Below are positions 9,155-17,300 of a stretch of 64,000 nt of DNA, piece by piece; position 1 is the stretch's first letter, and each line of letters starts with the position of its first letter. Below the pieces are notes generated by a model. The model was not told the origin of the DNA and did no database searches. It saw nothing but the letters and a program-made list of their open reading frames with translations. A program made the position numbers and the translations under genes. The stretch is taken from contig JAUQWM010000072.1 of the NCBI GenBank assembly GCA_030835125.1, positions 1 through 64,000 on the forward strand, in the 5' to 3' direction. Source of the DNA: Gemmatimonadaceae bacterium (lineage in GTDB: Bacteria > Gemmatimonadota > Gemmatimonadetes > Gemmatimonadales > Gemmatimonadaceae).

Positions 9155-10240
9155 ATGCGATCGATGTTGTTCGTGGCTGCCGCGCTGGTCGCGGTGCACC
9201 AGGATGCCGGGGCCCAGGTGCGCGTCCAGTCCGCACCTGGCGCGTTTGCGTATGTACTCGGCGATCCCGACCGTCCGATGATCGGCATCTCCACCCGCAG
9301 CTCCGGCAAGCGAGACACGCTGGGCCTGCTGGTCGAGTCGGTCACCACCGGAAGTCCGGCCGAGAAGGCCGGCATCGAGGAAGGGGATCGCCTCGTCTCC
9401 GTCAACGGCGTGAACCTGCGCCTTTCGGTGACGGATGCCGGCGAGTCCGACATGGAGGGCGTCACCAACCGCCGACTCATTCGCGAGCTGGAGAAGCACA
9501 AGGCGGGCGATGAGGTCGAGCTGCGCGTCTATCGCGAAGGATCGACCCGGAGTGTCCGGGTGAAGACCGTTGCGGCCGACGAGCTGAACGCCGCGAGCCG
9601 CGCGACCGTGACCGGCACCTTCAGTCGGACCTCCAGCGACCGGGCGGTCCTCGGGATCTCTCTCGGGGGCAGCGGCAGCCGGCGCGACACGTTAGGCGTG
9701 CTGGTCGTCGGCGTGGCGGACGAGGGGCCGGCGGGGAAGGCTGGCGTCGACGAGGGGGACCGGGTGGCTTCCATCAACGGTGTCGATCTGCGGGTGGCCG
9801 CCGAGGACGCGGGCGACTGGCAGGCGAGCAGCGCCAGGATTCGTCGGCTCAACCGCGAGATGGAAAAAGTGAAGGCAGGGGACGCGGTCGAACTCCGGGT
9901 GTGGAGCAACGGCCAGGTGAAGTCGGTGCGCGTCGAGGCGGCCAAGGCATCGGCGGTCGAGGGCGACGCCTTCTACTTCGACGGCGTCTCGGGACTTCTC
10001 AACCGTCTCCGCACCACGATGCCGCAGGGCGGGCTGCGGGTGATCCCCAGGATCTCGACCGGGATGGACATCCCGGCCGTCGCGATCCCGAAGGTCGAGA
10101 TGGAGCGGCGGCTCCGCGAGACGGCCGACGCAGCGCGACAGCACCGCGCCGGACCGCAGCTCATGCTGAAGCAGCGGCTCGAGGCCACGAGCCAGGCTCT
10201 CAGGAAGGCCCGCGTCGTCGGACGCACCATGATCATCTGA
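9155..10240 (+). CDS. Secreted protein with two PDZ domains
   Basis: This 361-aa protein has a signal peptide ending near QDAGAQ and two PDZ domains (about 45-135 and 155-250), each with the GSPAEKAGIEEGDRL-like carboxylate-binding pattern (SPAEKAGI and GPAGKAGV). No protease domain is present, so it is not a DegP-type enzyme by itself; it may be an adaptor for periplasmic proteins. ATG 9155 has GAGG eight bases upstream; the TTG at 9143 in the same frame is less likely. The C-terminal 100 residues are Arg/Met-rich with no recognised fold. Confidence 0.75.
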   Translation: MRSMLFVAAALVAVHQDAGAQVRVQSAPGAFAYVLGDPDRPMIGISTRSSGKRDTLGLLVESVTTGSPAEKAGIEEGDRLVSVNGVNLRLSVTDAGESDMEGVTNRRLIRELEKHKAGDEVELRVYREGSTRSVRVKTVAADELNAASRATVTGTFSRTSSDRAVLGISLGGSGSRRDTLGVLVVGVADEGPAGKAGVDEGDRVASINGVDLRVAAEDAGDWQASSARIRRLNREMEKVKAGDAVELRVWSNGQVKSVRVEAAKASAVEGDAFYFDGVSGLLNRLRTTMPQGGLRVIPRISTGMDIPAVAIPKVEMERRLRETADAARQHRAGPQLMLKQRLEATSQALRKARVVGRTMII

Positions 10241-10295
10241 TCCGGTTTTCCCCCCAGGTCCGGCGGTCGGGCAGAACAGCGCCTGGCCGCCGGTC

Positions 10296-10324
10296 TTGTA
10301 TTCGGGAGGGTGGGACCATTAAGT
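10296..10324 (+). promoter_or_regulatory. Possible promoter of the di-heme/Rieske operon
   Basis: TTGTAT (10296-10301) and TTAAGT (10319-10324) are 17 bp apart and resemble weak -35 and -10 elements. The -10 abuts the palindromic operator, as expected for a repressible promoter. Matches are partial, so this is tentative. Confidence 0.35.
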
Positions 10325-10359
10325 TAGGCATGCCTAAATCAACTTATGGGTATGCCTAA
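10324..10359 (+). promoter_or_regulatory. DtxR/MntR-type operator, two sites, overlapping the start codon
   Basis: TTAGGCATGCCTAA (10324-10337) is a perfect 14-bp palindrome in the style of DtxR/IdeR/MntR metal-repressor boxes (TTAGG...CCTAA). A second, imperfect copy, ATGGGTATGCCTAA (10346-10359), lies with its centre 22 bp downstream, two helical turns, and includes both candidate start codons (10346 and 10352) of the di-heme lipoprotein gene. Repressor bound here would cover the transcription start and the translation start. The family of the repressor is inferred from the box shape; no repressor gene is in the window. Confidence 0.7.
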
Positions 10360-11572
10360 TCTTTTCCGCGGCCTCTCAGGAATCCCCGTCGGGCTGGCGT
10401 TGCTCCTCCAGGCCGGATGCAGCGACCTCCTGACCTCGACCCCGGACTCGGGTGACCAACTCGACTCCCCGCTCGAGGGTCTCTCGGCCACCGAACGCGC
10501 CGCCTTCGTGCGGGGCGATGAGGAGTTCGCCCGCCGGTTCTCTCCGGCCACAGGGCTGGGACCGATATTCAACGACGTTTCCTGCGCCGCCTGCCATAGC
10601 GCCGACGGTCGCGGGCGGCCCGGGAACGCGCTGTCTCGCATCGGGACCCCCGATGAGGACATGCTGCGTTCCTGGGGTGGCCCCCAGATCCAGAATCGCG
10701 CGATACCGGGCGCGCTCGCCGAAGTGGTGCCCGCCGGCGTTCACGTTTCGGTGCGGCTCCCGCCGCCCGTCTTCGCGGCCGGGCTGATCGAGGCAATTCC
10801 CGAGGCGACCATCATCGCCAACGCCGATCCGGACGACCTCGATGGCGACGGAATCTCGGGGCGGGTCAATTGGGTGGTCCCGCCGCCCTGGGTGCCGGGG
10901 ACCGAGCCCGGCGCCGGTCCGGAGCCACGGGTCGGTCGGTTCGGTCGCAAAGCGCAGACCACCTCCATCCTCCAGCAGACCGTCGAGGCCTACCTGCAGG
11001 ACATGGGCATCACCACCGACTTCCTGCCTGACGAGAACCGGAACCCGCTCGCCGGCCATGCGCACGATGCCGCGGACCGGATCGGCGACCCCGAGGTGCC
11101 TGCGGGGACCGTCTTCGCCGTCGTGAACTACCTGCGGCTCCTCGCGCCCCCGGCGCCGGGCGGCCCGACCGCCGCGCGCGCGCTGGGCGAGCAACTGTTC
11201 GCTGCCACGGGGTGTGCCGCGTGCCACGTGCCGCAGTTGCAGACCGGGCCGCACCCGATCGGGGCGCTCGCCCACCAGGGGGTGACGCTCTACTCCGACC
11301 TGCTCCTCCATGACATGGGTGACGCGCTTGCTGACCACCGTCCCGACGGCGATGCCGATGGTCGCGAGTGGCGCACGACCCCGCTCTGGGGCCTTCGGAT
11401 GATCCGCGCCTACCTCAACGGGGACGCCTTCCTGCTGCACGACGGACGGGCACGCACGATCGAGGAAGCGATCCTCCTGCACGGCGGCGAGGCGCAGCGT
11501 TCGCGTGACCTGTTCGCCGGGCTCTCTCCCGCCGATCGCGCCGCGCTGCTCGACTTCGTGGGGAGTCGCTGA
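10346..11572 (+). CDS. Di-heme oxidoreductase lipoprotein (DUF1111, thiol oxidoreductase-like)
   Basis: This 408-aa exported protein has a lipobox LQAGC (Cys25) and two heme c motifs, CAACH at 80-84 and at 290-294, typical of the DUF1111 di-heme oxidoreductase family, distantly related to di-heme peroxidases. Family members are often encoded beside imelysin/IrpA iron-uptake genes in other bacteria. It heads an operon with a Rieske protein, a porin and an FAD oxidase; the next gene starts within its stop (TGATG). A DtxR-type operator overlaps its start, suggesting metal-starvation control. The start is ATG 10346 or ATG 10352. The substrate is unknown. Confidence 0.88.
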   Translation: MGMPNLFRGLSGIPVGLALLLQAGCSDLLTSTPDSGDQLDSPLEGLSATERAAFVRGDEEFARRFSPATGLGPIFNDVSCAACHSADGRGRPGNALSRIGTPDEDMLRSWGGPQIQNRAIPGALAEVVPAGVHVSVRLPPPVFAAGLIEAIPEATIIANADPDDLDGDGISGRVNWVVPPPWVPGTEPGAGPEPRVGRFGRKAQTTSILQQTVEAYLQDMGITTDFLPDENRNPLAGHAHDAADRIGDPEVPAGTVFAVVNYLRLLAPPAPGGPTAARALGEQLFAATGCAACHVPQLQTGPHPIGALAHQGVTLYSDLLLHDMGDALADHRPDGDADGREWRTTPLWGLRMIRAYLNGDAFLLHDGRARTIEEAILLHGGEAQRSRDLFAGLSPADRAALLDFVGSR

Positions 11573-11994
11573 TGCCCTGCGATCGACGGGACTTCGTGCG
11601 CACGGGTGCGGCCGTCCTCACGGTCGCCCTGGTGCCGGGATGCGCCTCCCTGGTCACCCGGCGGGTGCCCCTCGAGAACGGCATGGTGCGCCTGTCACTG
11701 CGACAGCACCCCGAGCTCGCGGACCCGCGAGGGTCTCTGCGGCTGATGCCCGATGGGTGGGAGGACCCGCTGTACCTCGTCGCGCTCGAAGGCGGCGGCT
11801 TCGCGGCCGTGTCGTCGATCTGCACGCACCGCGGCTGCACGGTGGACCTCGGGGGACCAGGGTTTGCCTGCCCGTGCCATGGATCGCAATACAACCGGGA
11901 AGGGCAGGTGATGCGCGGTCCAGCGAGTCGCGCGCTGACCCGGTATCCGGTGCGCGCGAACGGCGACGAACTGGTGATCGAGGTGGGACGATGA
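11572..11994 (+). CDS. Exported Rieske [2Fe-2S] protein
   Basis: This 140-aa protein has a twin-arginine-like start (DRRDFVRTGA) with a lipobox LVPGC (Cys24), so it is probably Tat-exported and lipid-anchored. The Rieske site is complete: CTHRGC (84-89) and CPCHGS (100-105), giving ligands Cys84, His86, Cys100 and His103, with Cys89 and Cys102 placed for the usual disulfide. It lies between a di-heme lipoprotein and a porin with TGATG and ATGA overlaps. Electron transfer with the di-heme protein is the natural inference; no cytochrome b is encoded nearby, so this is not a bc1 complex. Confidence 0.9.
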   Translation: MPCDRRDFVRTGAAVLTVALVPGCASLVTRRVPLENGMVRLSLRQHPELADPRGSLRLMPDGWEDPLYLVALEGGGFAAVSSICTHRGCTVDLGGPGFACPCHGSQYNREGQVMRGPASRALTRYPVRANGDELVIEVGR

Positions 11995-13178
11995 CTCCAA
12001 GGCACACCGCGTCGCGCGCACGACAGACCTTCCTCCTCGCCCTCGTCCTGGCGGCGACGCCGGCGAGCCGGGTGACCGCGCAGGCCGACAGCACCCGTCC
12101 CTTCGTTCGCGGCGGCGTCTATGACAAGCCATACCAGGCGCGCCTGCTCGGCCGGACGGCCATCGGGGGCTATGCCGAGGCGCATGCCCGCTACGAGCGA
12201 GTCGACGGCGCCACCGACGAGATGGGTTTCGTGGCCAAGCGGTTCAACCTCTTCACGTCCACGAGGGTCAGCGACTTCGTGCGCATGGCCGCCGAACTCG
12301 AATTCGAGGAAGGTGGTGAGGAAGTGAAGCTGGAGTACGCCGCGATCGACCTGCGCATCCACGCGGCGCTCACCATCCGCGGGGGCATGCTGCTGTCGCC
12401 GTTAGGCAGGTTCAACCTGTCCCACGACAGTCCGCTCAACGAGTTCACGGACCGGCCGCTCGTGTCCACCGAGGTGCTTGGCGTGGCGCTGTCGGAACCG
12501 GGGTTCGGCGTGCTCGGGCAGGCCGCGATCGGCCGCCAGGGCCGGGTGACGTGGGAGGCGTACCTGACGAACGGCTTCCATGACGGCCTCGTCGCGAACT
12601 CCGCCGAGGGGACGCGCATCCCGCTGGGCCGCGGGAACATCGAGGACCAGAATGCCTCGCCGGCGGTCGTGGGCCGGCTGGCCTGGAGTCCGCGGGTCGG
12701 CATGGAACTCGGGATCTCCGGGCACCATGGGGCGTGGAACGCCTTCACGGTCGAGGGAACGCCGGTCGATGAGCGACGCGACCTCACCATCAGCGTGCTG
12801 GATGGTGAACTCAGCGTGGCGGGCATCCGGGTGAGCGGCGAGGCGGCGCTCGCGCGCATCGACATCCCGCCCGGCCTGGCCGGGACGTACGCGTCGCGAC
12901 AAGCCGGCTGGTTTCTCGATCTCGCCCGCGACTTTGGCGCCGGCCTCATCCCGACTGCGCCCGGCTCCCTGTTCACGCTCAAGGCACGCATCGACGCGAT
13001 TGACCTGGACACGGAGGCCGTGGGCCACCACGTGCGCCAGGCCGGTCTCGGCATCAACTTCAGGCCGACGAGCGAATCGGTGGTGAAGCTCGACTTCGTC
13101 CGCGGGTGGCGCTTCGACCCGTTCAACAATCGGAGCGACTTCGCCCGACTCCTGGCCTCCTTCGCGACCTACTTCTGA
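11991..13178 (+). CDS. Outer-membrane porin (phosphate-selective porin O/P-like)
   Basis: This 395-aa protein has a signal peptide ending near VTAQ, then alternating amphipathic strands typical of a beta-barrel, and ends in aromatic FATYF, with the terminal Phe expected for outer-membrane insertion. The GYAEAHARYER start and GGMLLSPLGRFNLSHDSP segment resemble O/P-type porins. The ATG overlaps the Rieske stop by 4 bp (ATGA). In this operon it could admit a ligand or metal complex handled by the redox lipoproteins. Substrate unknown. Confidence 0.78.
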   Translation: MTPRHTASRARQTFLLALVLAATPASRVTAQADSTRPFVRGGVYDKPYQARLLGRTAIGGYAEAHARYERVDGATDEMGFVAKRFNLFTSTRVSDFVRMAAELEFEEGGEEVKLEYAAIDLRIHAALTIRGGMLLSPLGRFNLSHDSPLNEFTDRPLVSTEVLGVALSEPGFGVLGQAAIGRQGRVTWEAYLTNGFHDGLVANSAEGTRIPLGRGNIEDQNASPAVVGRLAWSPRVGMELGISGHHGAWNAFTVEGTPVDERRDLTISVLDGELSVAGIRVSGEAALARIDIPPGLAGTYASRQAGWFLDLARDFGAGLIPTAPGSLFTLKARIDAIDLDTEAVGHHVRQAGLGINFRPTSESVVKLDFVRGWRFDPFNNRSDFARLLASFATYF

Positions 13179-14281
13179 AGCCTGACGAGTCGATCTGGGA
13201 CTGCGGGGACCGCGCGTACCCGTCGCTCGAGGGCGACGTGCGCGCCGACCTGTGCGTCGTGGGCCTCGGGGGCAGCGGCCTCGCTGCCATCGACGAGGGG
13301 CTGCGGCAGGGCGCGACCGTGGTCGGCCTGGACGCGGGCCTGGTCGGGGCCGCTGCCGCAGGGCGAAACGGCGGCCTCCTGCGCGCGGGCTGCTCGCTCT
13401 TTCATCACCAGGCGCGGGTCCGGTACGGGACGAACCGCGCGAAGCGCATCCACGCCGCGACGATCGAGGAGCGCGAGCGCCTGGTTGGAGACTGGCCCGA
13501 CCTGACGCGCCGGTGCGGCTACCTTCGCCTCGCCCATGACGATGCCGAGCAGGAGGACTGCCGGGCGCACCTCGACGCGTTGGTGGAGGACGGGTTCCAG
13601 GCCCGGTGGCATGAGGGGCCGCCCGGTCCCGGACTGCTCGTGCCTGACGATGCGGCCATCGACCCACGCCAGCGCTGCCAGAAGGAGGCGGAGTCGGTGG
13701 CTGGGCGACAAGCCCACCTGTTCGAGTACAGTCCCGCCCTCGACCTGCATCCGGGACTCGTGGCCACTGACGGCGGTCGCGTGTACTGCCACGCGGTCGT
13801 GGTGGCGGTGGACGGCGCGCTGGCCGCGGTCCTTCCCGAGCTGGCGGGCCGCGTCTGGCCGATGCGCCTGCAGATGCTGGCGTCGGGACCGCACGAACCG
13901 GGAACGCTCCCGCACGCGATCGGCACGCGTCAGGGCTGGGACTATGGCCAGCAGCTGGTCGATGGCCGGATCGCGTTCGGTGGTTGCCGGGATGTCGGCG
14001 GCGACGCGGAACGCACCACGAGCACGGTGCCGACGGCGGAGGTGCAGGAGGCCCTTGAGCGGCGGTTCACCGAGGTGACGGGACTTCGGCCCCGCGTCAC
14101 GCATCGCTGGGCGGCGACCGTGGGGTACACGGAGAGCGGCCTGCCGGTGCTCGACGAAATCCGTCCGCGGACGTGGGCGGCGGGCGGATACAGCGGGACG
14201 GGCAACCTCCTCGGTGCGGTGTGCGGACGCGCCGCGGCGCGGCTGGCCTGCGGTGTGGCGACGTCCTCGGTGCTCGACTGA
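13106..14281 (+). CDS. FAD-dependent oxidoreductase (DAO family)
   Basis: This protein of about 391 aa has an FAD-binding Rossmann motif, VVGLGGSGLAAIDEG (from about residue 51), GRNGGLLRAGC for the FAD diphosphate, and a C-terminal WAAGGYSGTGN motif, matching D-amino-acid/glycine oxidase-like enzymes. The only ATG (13106) lies 73 bp inside the porin gene; the conserved part begins near SIWDCGD, just after the porin stop, so a non-ATG start close to 13175 is possible. It is the last gene of the di-heme/Rieske/porin operon. Substrate unknown. Confidence 0.75.
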   Translation: MALRPVQQSERLRPTPGLLRDLLLKPDESIWDCGDRAYPSLEGDVRADLCVVGLGGSGLAAIDEGLRQGATVVGLDAGLVGAAAAGRNGGLLRAGCSLFHHQARVRYGTNRAKRIHAATIEERERLVGDWPDLTRRCGYLRLAHDDAEQEDCRAHLDALVEDGFQARWHEGPPGPGLLVPDDAAIDPRQRCQKEAESVAGRQAHLFEYSPALDLHPGLVATDGGRVYCHAVVVAVDGALAAVLPELAGRVWPMRLQMLASGPHEPGTLPHAIGTRQGWDYGQQLVDGRIAFGGCRDVGGDAERTTSTVPTAEVQEALERRFTEVTGLRPRVTHRWAATVGYTESGLPVLDEIRPRTWAAGGYSGTGNLLGAVCGRAAARLACGVATSSVLD

Positions 14282-14282
14282 G

Positions 14283-14300
14283 GGGACCGTTCCCGGTCCC
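14283..14300. terminator. Hairpin between convergent FAD oxidase and kup genes
   Basis: GGGACCG (14283-14289) pairs with CGGTCCC (14294-14300) around a 4-base loop, in the 37-bp gap between two convergent genes. There is no clear T-run, so terminator activity is only plausible. Confidence 0.4.
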
Positions 14301-14318
14301 GGCGCCCCGCAGTACGGG

Positions 14319-16310
14319 TCAGAACTCGATCTGGGCGCCGAGTTCCACGACGCGGTTCGGGGGGATGCCGAAGTACTGCGTCGCCGATCGTGCGTTGCGG
14401 GCCATGACCGAGAACAGGCGCTTGCGCCAGCCCGCCATCCCGGCCTTGCCCACCGGGATGAGTTGCTCGCGGCCGAGGTAATAGGTCGTCTCCATCCGGC
14501 GGGCGCGCACGCCCTTCTCGGCGCACCGGGCACGGATCTCCTCGACGTTAGGCGTCTGCATGAAGCCGTAGTAGGCCCTCACGCGGTAGATGCCGCTCGT
14601 CAGGTCCTCGACGTCGACGCGCTCCGAGGCCGGCACTTCCGGGTCGCCGCGCACGATGATGGACAGGAGGATCACCTGGTTGTGCAGCACCTTGTTGTGC
14701 TTCAGGTGGTGCAGCAGGACGACCGGCGTGCCCTCGGACTCCGAGGTCATGAAGATGGCGGTCCCCGGGACGCGGACGGTCTTGCCGCGCTCGAGGCTGG
14801 TGATGAGCTCGGACACGGGCAGGGATCGTTCCACCAGGATCGAACGGAGGTGCGCGCGACCCCGCTTCCACGTCGTCATCAGGATGAACACGCCGGTGGC
14901 TATGGCCAGCGGCACCCAGCCGCCCGTCCGGATCTTGAGGACGTTGGCGGTGAAGAGGGCGAGATCGATGCTGAGGAAGAAGGCGAGAAATGCCACGATA
15001 TGGGCGCGGCTCCACCCGAAGCGCTCACTGGCGATCGCGCAGAACAGGATAGTCGTGATGGCCATGGTGCCGGTGACCGCGATGCCATATGCGCCACCCA
15101 GCGCCGTGGAGGATCCGAAGCCGAAGACGAGGAGCAGCGTCCCGAGCCAGAGCGCCTTGTTCACCTCGGGGATGTAGATCTGCCCGGCCTCCTGCTTCGA
15201 CGTGTGCACGATGGTGACGCGCGGCGAGTAGCCGAGCTGCACGGCCTGTTGCGTCAGGGAGAAGGCGCCGGAGATCAGCGCCTGCGACGCGACGATCGCC
15301 GACAGGGTCGCGATCACCAGCATCGGGTAGAGGAACCACTGCGGCACGAGCCGGAAGAACGGGTTGTCGACCGCCGTGGGATCGGACAGCAGCAGCGCGC
15401 CCTGGCCGAGGTAGTTGAGCAGCAGCGCCGGCAGGACCATCGCGAACCAGACGACGCGAATCGGTCGCGGCCCGAAGTGTCCCATGTCGGCGTAGAGGGC
15501 CTCGCCGCCAGTCACCACCAGCACCACCGCCCCGAGGACGAGGAACGCGGCCATGGGTTGGGCGAGGAAGAACAGGACCGCGTGATGGGGGCTGAAGGAA
15601 AGGAGGATCTCGGGGTGCAGGGTGATGCCCCGGATGCCGAGCAGGGAGATGCTGATGAACCAGAAGAGCATGATGGGGCCGAAGGCGCCACCGACCTTGG
15701 CCGTCCCGTGCTCCTGGAAGTAGAACAGCCCCGAGATGATCAGCGCGGCCAGGACCACGATGACCTGTTCGGGCATCCCCGGTGCGGCGACCTCGAGTCC
15801 CTCCACGGCACCGAGCACCGAAATGGCGGGGGTGATGATGCCGTCGCCATAGAGGAAGGCGCCGCCAAAGAGCCCGAGCATGACGAGCGTCGTCCGGCGC
15901 GCGAGCCTGCCCTTCGCGAACTGGCGCTGCAGGACGAGGGCGAGGAGGGCGAAGACACCGCCCTCTCCCTTGTTGTCGGCGCGGAGGATGTAGCCCACGT
16001 ACTTGACCGTGATGATCAGCAGGAGGGCCCAGATGATGAGCGACAGCACGCCGTAGACGTTGGACGGAATGACCGCCAGGCCATAGAGCGGCTTGAAGCA
16101 CTCCTTGATGGCGTAGAGCGGGCTGGTGCCGATGTCCCCGTAGACGACGCCTAACGCCGTGAAGGAGAGGACGAGGAGCCGCTTCCCGGTGGGGTGTGCC
16201 TCGACGTGCGAGCGGACCGGCGCGGCCACGAACTCGGACGTGGCGGCCGTCGAGGTGCCCGTGTCGCTTCTCACGCTGGCGTTCCCGCTTGGCGCGGGAT
16301 CGGCGTTCAT
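14319..16310 (-). CDS. kup: Kup-type potassium transporter
   Basis: This 663-aa inner-membrane protein is a KUP/HAK/KT potassium uptake system. The N-terminal part shows ALGVVYGDIGTSPLYA and later DNKGEGGVFALLAL, both family hallmarks, with about twelve membrane segments to residue 470 and a soluble C-terminal domain of about 190 aa. Length is normal. The first 40 residues are Ser/Ala-rich. It has two GTTAGGC heptamers (14547, 16149). No c-di-AMP (ydaO) riboswitch was recognised in the 172-bp upstream gap. A 646-codon open frame on the opposite strand is a high-GC shadow. Confidence 0.95.
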   Translation of the reverse strand: MNADPAPSGNASVRSDTGTSTAATSEFVAAPVRSHVEAHPTGKRLLVLSFTALGVVYGDIGTSPLYAIKECFKPLYGLAVIPSNVYGVLSLIIWALLLIITVKYVGYILRADNKGEGGVFALLALVLQRQFAKGRLARRTTLVMLGLFGGAFLYGDGIITPAISVLGAVEGLEVAAPGMPEQVIVVLAALIISGLFYFQEHGTAKVGGAFGPIMLFWFISISLLGIRGITLHPEILLSFSPHHAVLFFLAQPMAAFLVLGAVVLVVTGGEALYADMGHFGPRPIRVVWFAMVLPALLLNYLGQGALLLSDPTAVDNPFFRLVPQWFLYPMLVIATLSAIVASQALISGAFSLTQQAVQLGYSPRVTIVHTSKQEAGQIYIPEVNKALWLGTLLLVFGFGSSTALGGAYGIAVTGTMAITTILFCAIASERFGWSRAHIVAFLAFFLSIDLALFTANVLKIRTGGWVPLAIATGVFILMTTWKRGRAHLRSILVERSLPVSELITSLERGKTVRVPGTAIFMTSESEGTPVVLLHHLKHNKVLHNQVILLSIIVRGDPEVPASERVDVEDLTSGIYRVRAYYGFMQTPNVEEIRARCAEKGVRARRMETTYYLGREQLIPVGKAGMAGWRKRLFSVMARNARSATQYFGIPPNRVVELGAQIEF

Positions 16311-16390
16311 GTCTGGGTCGAGGGGCTCGGGAAGACCGTGAGTGACGCCCGGTCAGGCGGGGACAGGAAGCGGACGCGCCCCCGAAACGC

Positions 16391-16418
16391 GAATGGGCCG
16401 CGAGAACGCGGCCCATTC
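16391..16418 (-). terminator. Strong hairpin downstream of the padR gene
   Basis: GAATGGGCCGCG (16391-16402) pairs perfectly with CGCGGCCCATTC (16407-16418) around AGAA, a 12-bp stem. It lies between padR (ending at 16483) and kup (starting at 16310), both on the minus strand, so it can end padR transcription. A U-rich tail is weak. Confidence 0.6.
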
Positions 16419-16482
16419 AATATTCGTGACTTGCGACGACGGGGTAAAGCGGGACTTGCGGTGGTGATTCGCGCCCCTGGGT

Positions 16483-17091
16483 TCAGGACGGCTTCTTCTG
16501 TCCCAGGGCCTCGATGGCGTTGGCGGCCTCTTCCAGGATTCGCTTCAACTCAGAAGCTACGCCCTTGTCGTTGGACTGCCATGGAACTGTCGTGTAAGTG
16601 GCGCGAGCCAAGCGCCCAAACGCCTTGTTCACTTCCATCATGGAATCGCTGAGGATACTCGAACCGAAGCTCGAGATGCGCTCGAAGATGTCCTCGACCG
16701 CGCTCTTGTTCTCCTCCAGGTACTTTTCGCCGTCGGGAGTGATGGAGAAGACCTTCTTTCCACCCTCCTCTGGTGACACGGTGGCGTATCCCAGGTCCTC
16801 GAGCAGGGCGAGGGTGGGGTAGACGGTGCCGGCGCTGGGCGCGTAGGTGCCGCCAAAGCGCTCCTCGAGCTCCTTGATGATCTCGTAGCCGTGTCGCGGC
16901 TTCTCGGAGAGGAGGCGCAGGATGACGTACTTGAGGTCCCCCTGTTCGAAGACCCGGCCTCGCCGGAACGGCCCGCCGCGTCCCCGTCCCTGTCCGCCCC
17001 AGAACCAGGCGCCCGACCCCGGGTCAAATCCCCAGCCCCAGCCGCCGCGGCCCGCACCGTGCCCCTTTCGACTTCCGCAATGTTCATCCAT
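16483..17091 (-). CDS. PadR family transcriptional regulator
   Basis: This 202-aa DNA-binding protein has a winged helix at about 52-130, with LKYVILRLLSEKPRHGYEI and GTVYPTLALLEDLGY, hallmarks of PadR. The C-terminal helix bundle (130-200) should mediate dimerisation. The first 45 residues are rich in Gly, Trp and Arg, an extension seen in some PadR proteins but of unknown role. The inverted repeat just upstream (17105-17136) is a likely autoregulatory site. PadR regulators often control multidrug exporters; the efflux operon at 17301-23051 lies upstream on the same strand, separated by a terminator, so a link is possible but unproven. Confidence 0.9.
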   Translation of the reverse strand: MDEHCGSRKGHGAGRGGWGWGFDPGSGAWFWGGQGRGRGGPFRRGRVFEQGDLKYVILRLLSEKPRHGYEIIKELEERFGGTYAPSAGTVYPTLALLEDLGYATVSPEEGGKKVFSITPDGEKYLEENKSAVEDIFERISSFGSSILSDSMMEVNKAFGRLARATYTTVPWQSNDKGVASELKRILEEAANAIEALGQKKPS

Positions 17092-17104
17092 ATGATACCT
17101 CGAA

Positions 17105-17136
17105 GATATATCGTGTCGAGAAGTACGATATATCGT
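17105..17136. promoter_or_regulatory. PadR-type operator in the padR promoter
   Basis: GATATATCGT (17105-17114) and ACGATATATC (17125-17134) form a perfect inverted repeat with a 10-bp spacer, and ACGATATATCGT (17125-17136) is a 12-bp palindrome. A partial third copy (GAGATATAG) follows. These AT-rich repeats stand out in this GC-rich DNA and lie 14 bp upstream of the padR start, as expected for autorepression. Inferred from position and symmetry. Confidence 0.65.
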
Positions 17137-17153
17137 GAGATATAGCGGGTCAA

Positions 17154-17240
17154 GGTCCGAGGTCCGAGGTCCGAGGTCCGAGGTCCGAGGTCCGAGGTCG
17201 AAAGAGATCTTCTGACCTCCGACCTCCGACCTCCGACCTC
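17154..17240. repeat. GGTCCGA/GACCTCC inverted heptamer array
   Basis: Six exact GGTCCGA units (17154-17195) are followed by a short centre containing AGATCT and then about four GACCTCC units (17214-17240). The two arms are imperfect reverse complements with one mismatch per 7-bp unit, so the transcript could form a long hairpin. It sits between padR and the efflux operon and encodes no protein. Confidence 0.88.
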
Positions 17241-17249
17241 AAGCAATGC

Positions 17250-17280
17250 AGAAGGGGGAGCCGACTCGGCTCCCCCTTCT
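17250..17280 (-). terminator. Terminator hairpin of the efflux operon
   Basis: AGAAGGGGGAGCCG (17250-17263) pairs perfectly with CGGCTCCCCCTTCT (17267-17280), a 14-bp stem with a 3-base loop, 20 bp after the stop of the last gene of the efflux operon. A weak T-containing tail follows on the minus strand. Confidence 0.75.
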
Positions 17281-17300
17281 GTATTGCGCACGTTCGATTG

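Noticed and set aside
14214-16154. A 646-codon open frame on the plus strand opposite kup
   Set aside because: Composition is Arg/His/Asp/Glu-rich without motifs, and kup on the other strand is certain; typical high-GC antisense shadow.
16311-16482. c-di-AMP (ydaO) riboswitch before kup
   Set aside because: The conserved GGGGAACC and related segments are not visible; only a terminator hairpin is supported.
17154-17240. CRISPR-like array at the GGTCCGA repeats
   Set aside because: Units are 7 bp with no spacers; arms are inverted, not direct repeats of 24-40 bp.
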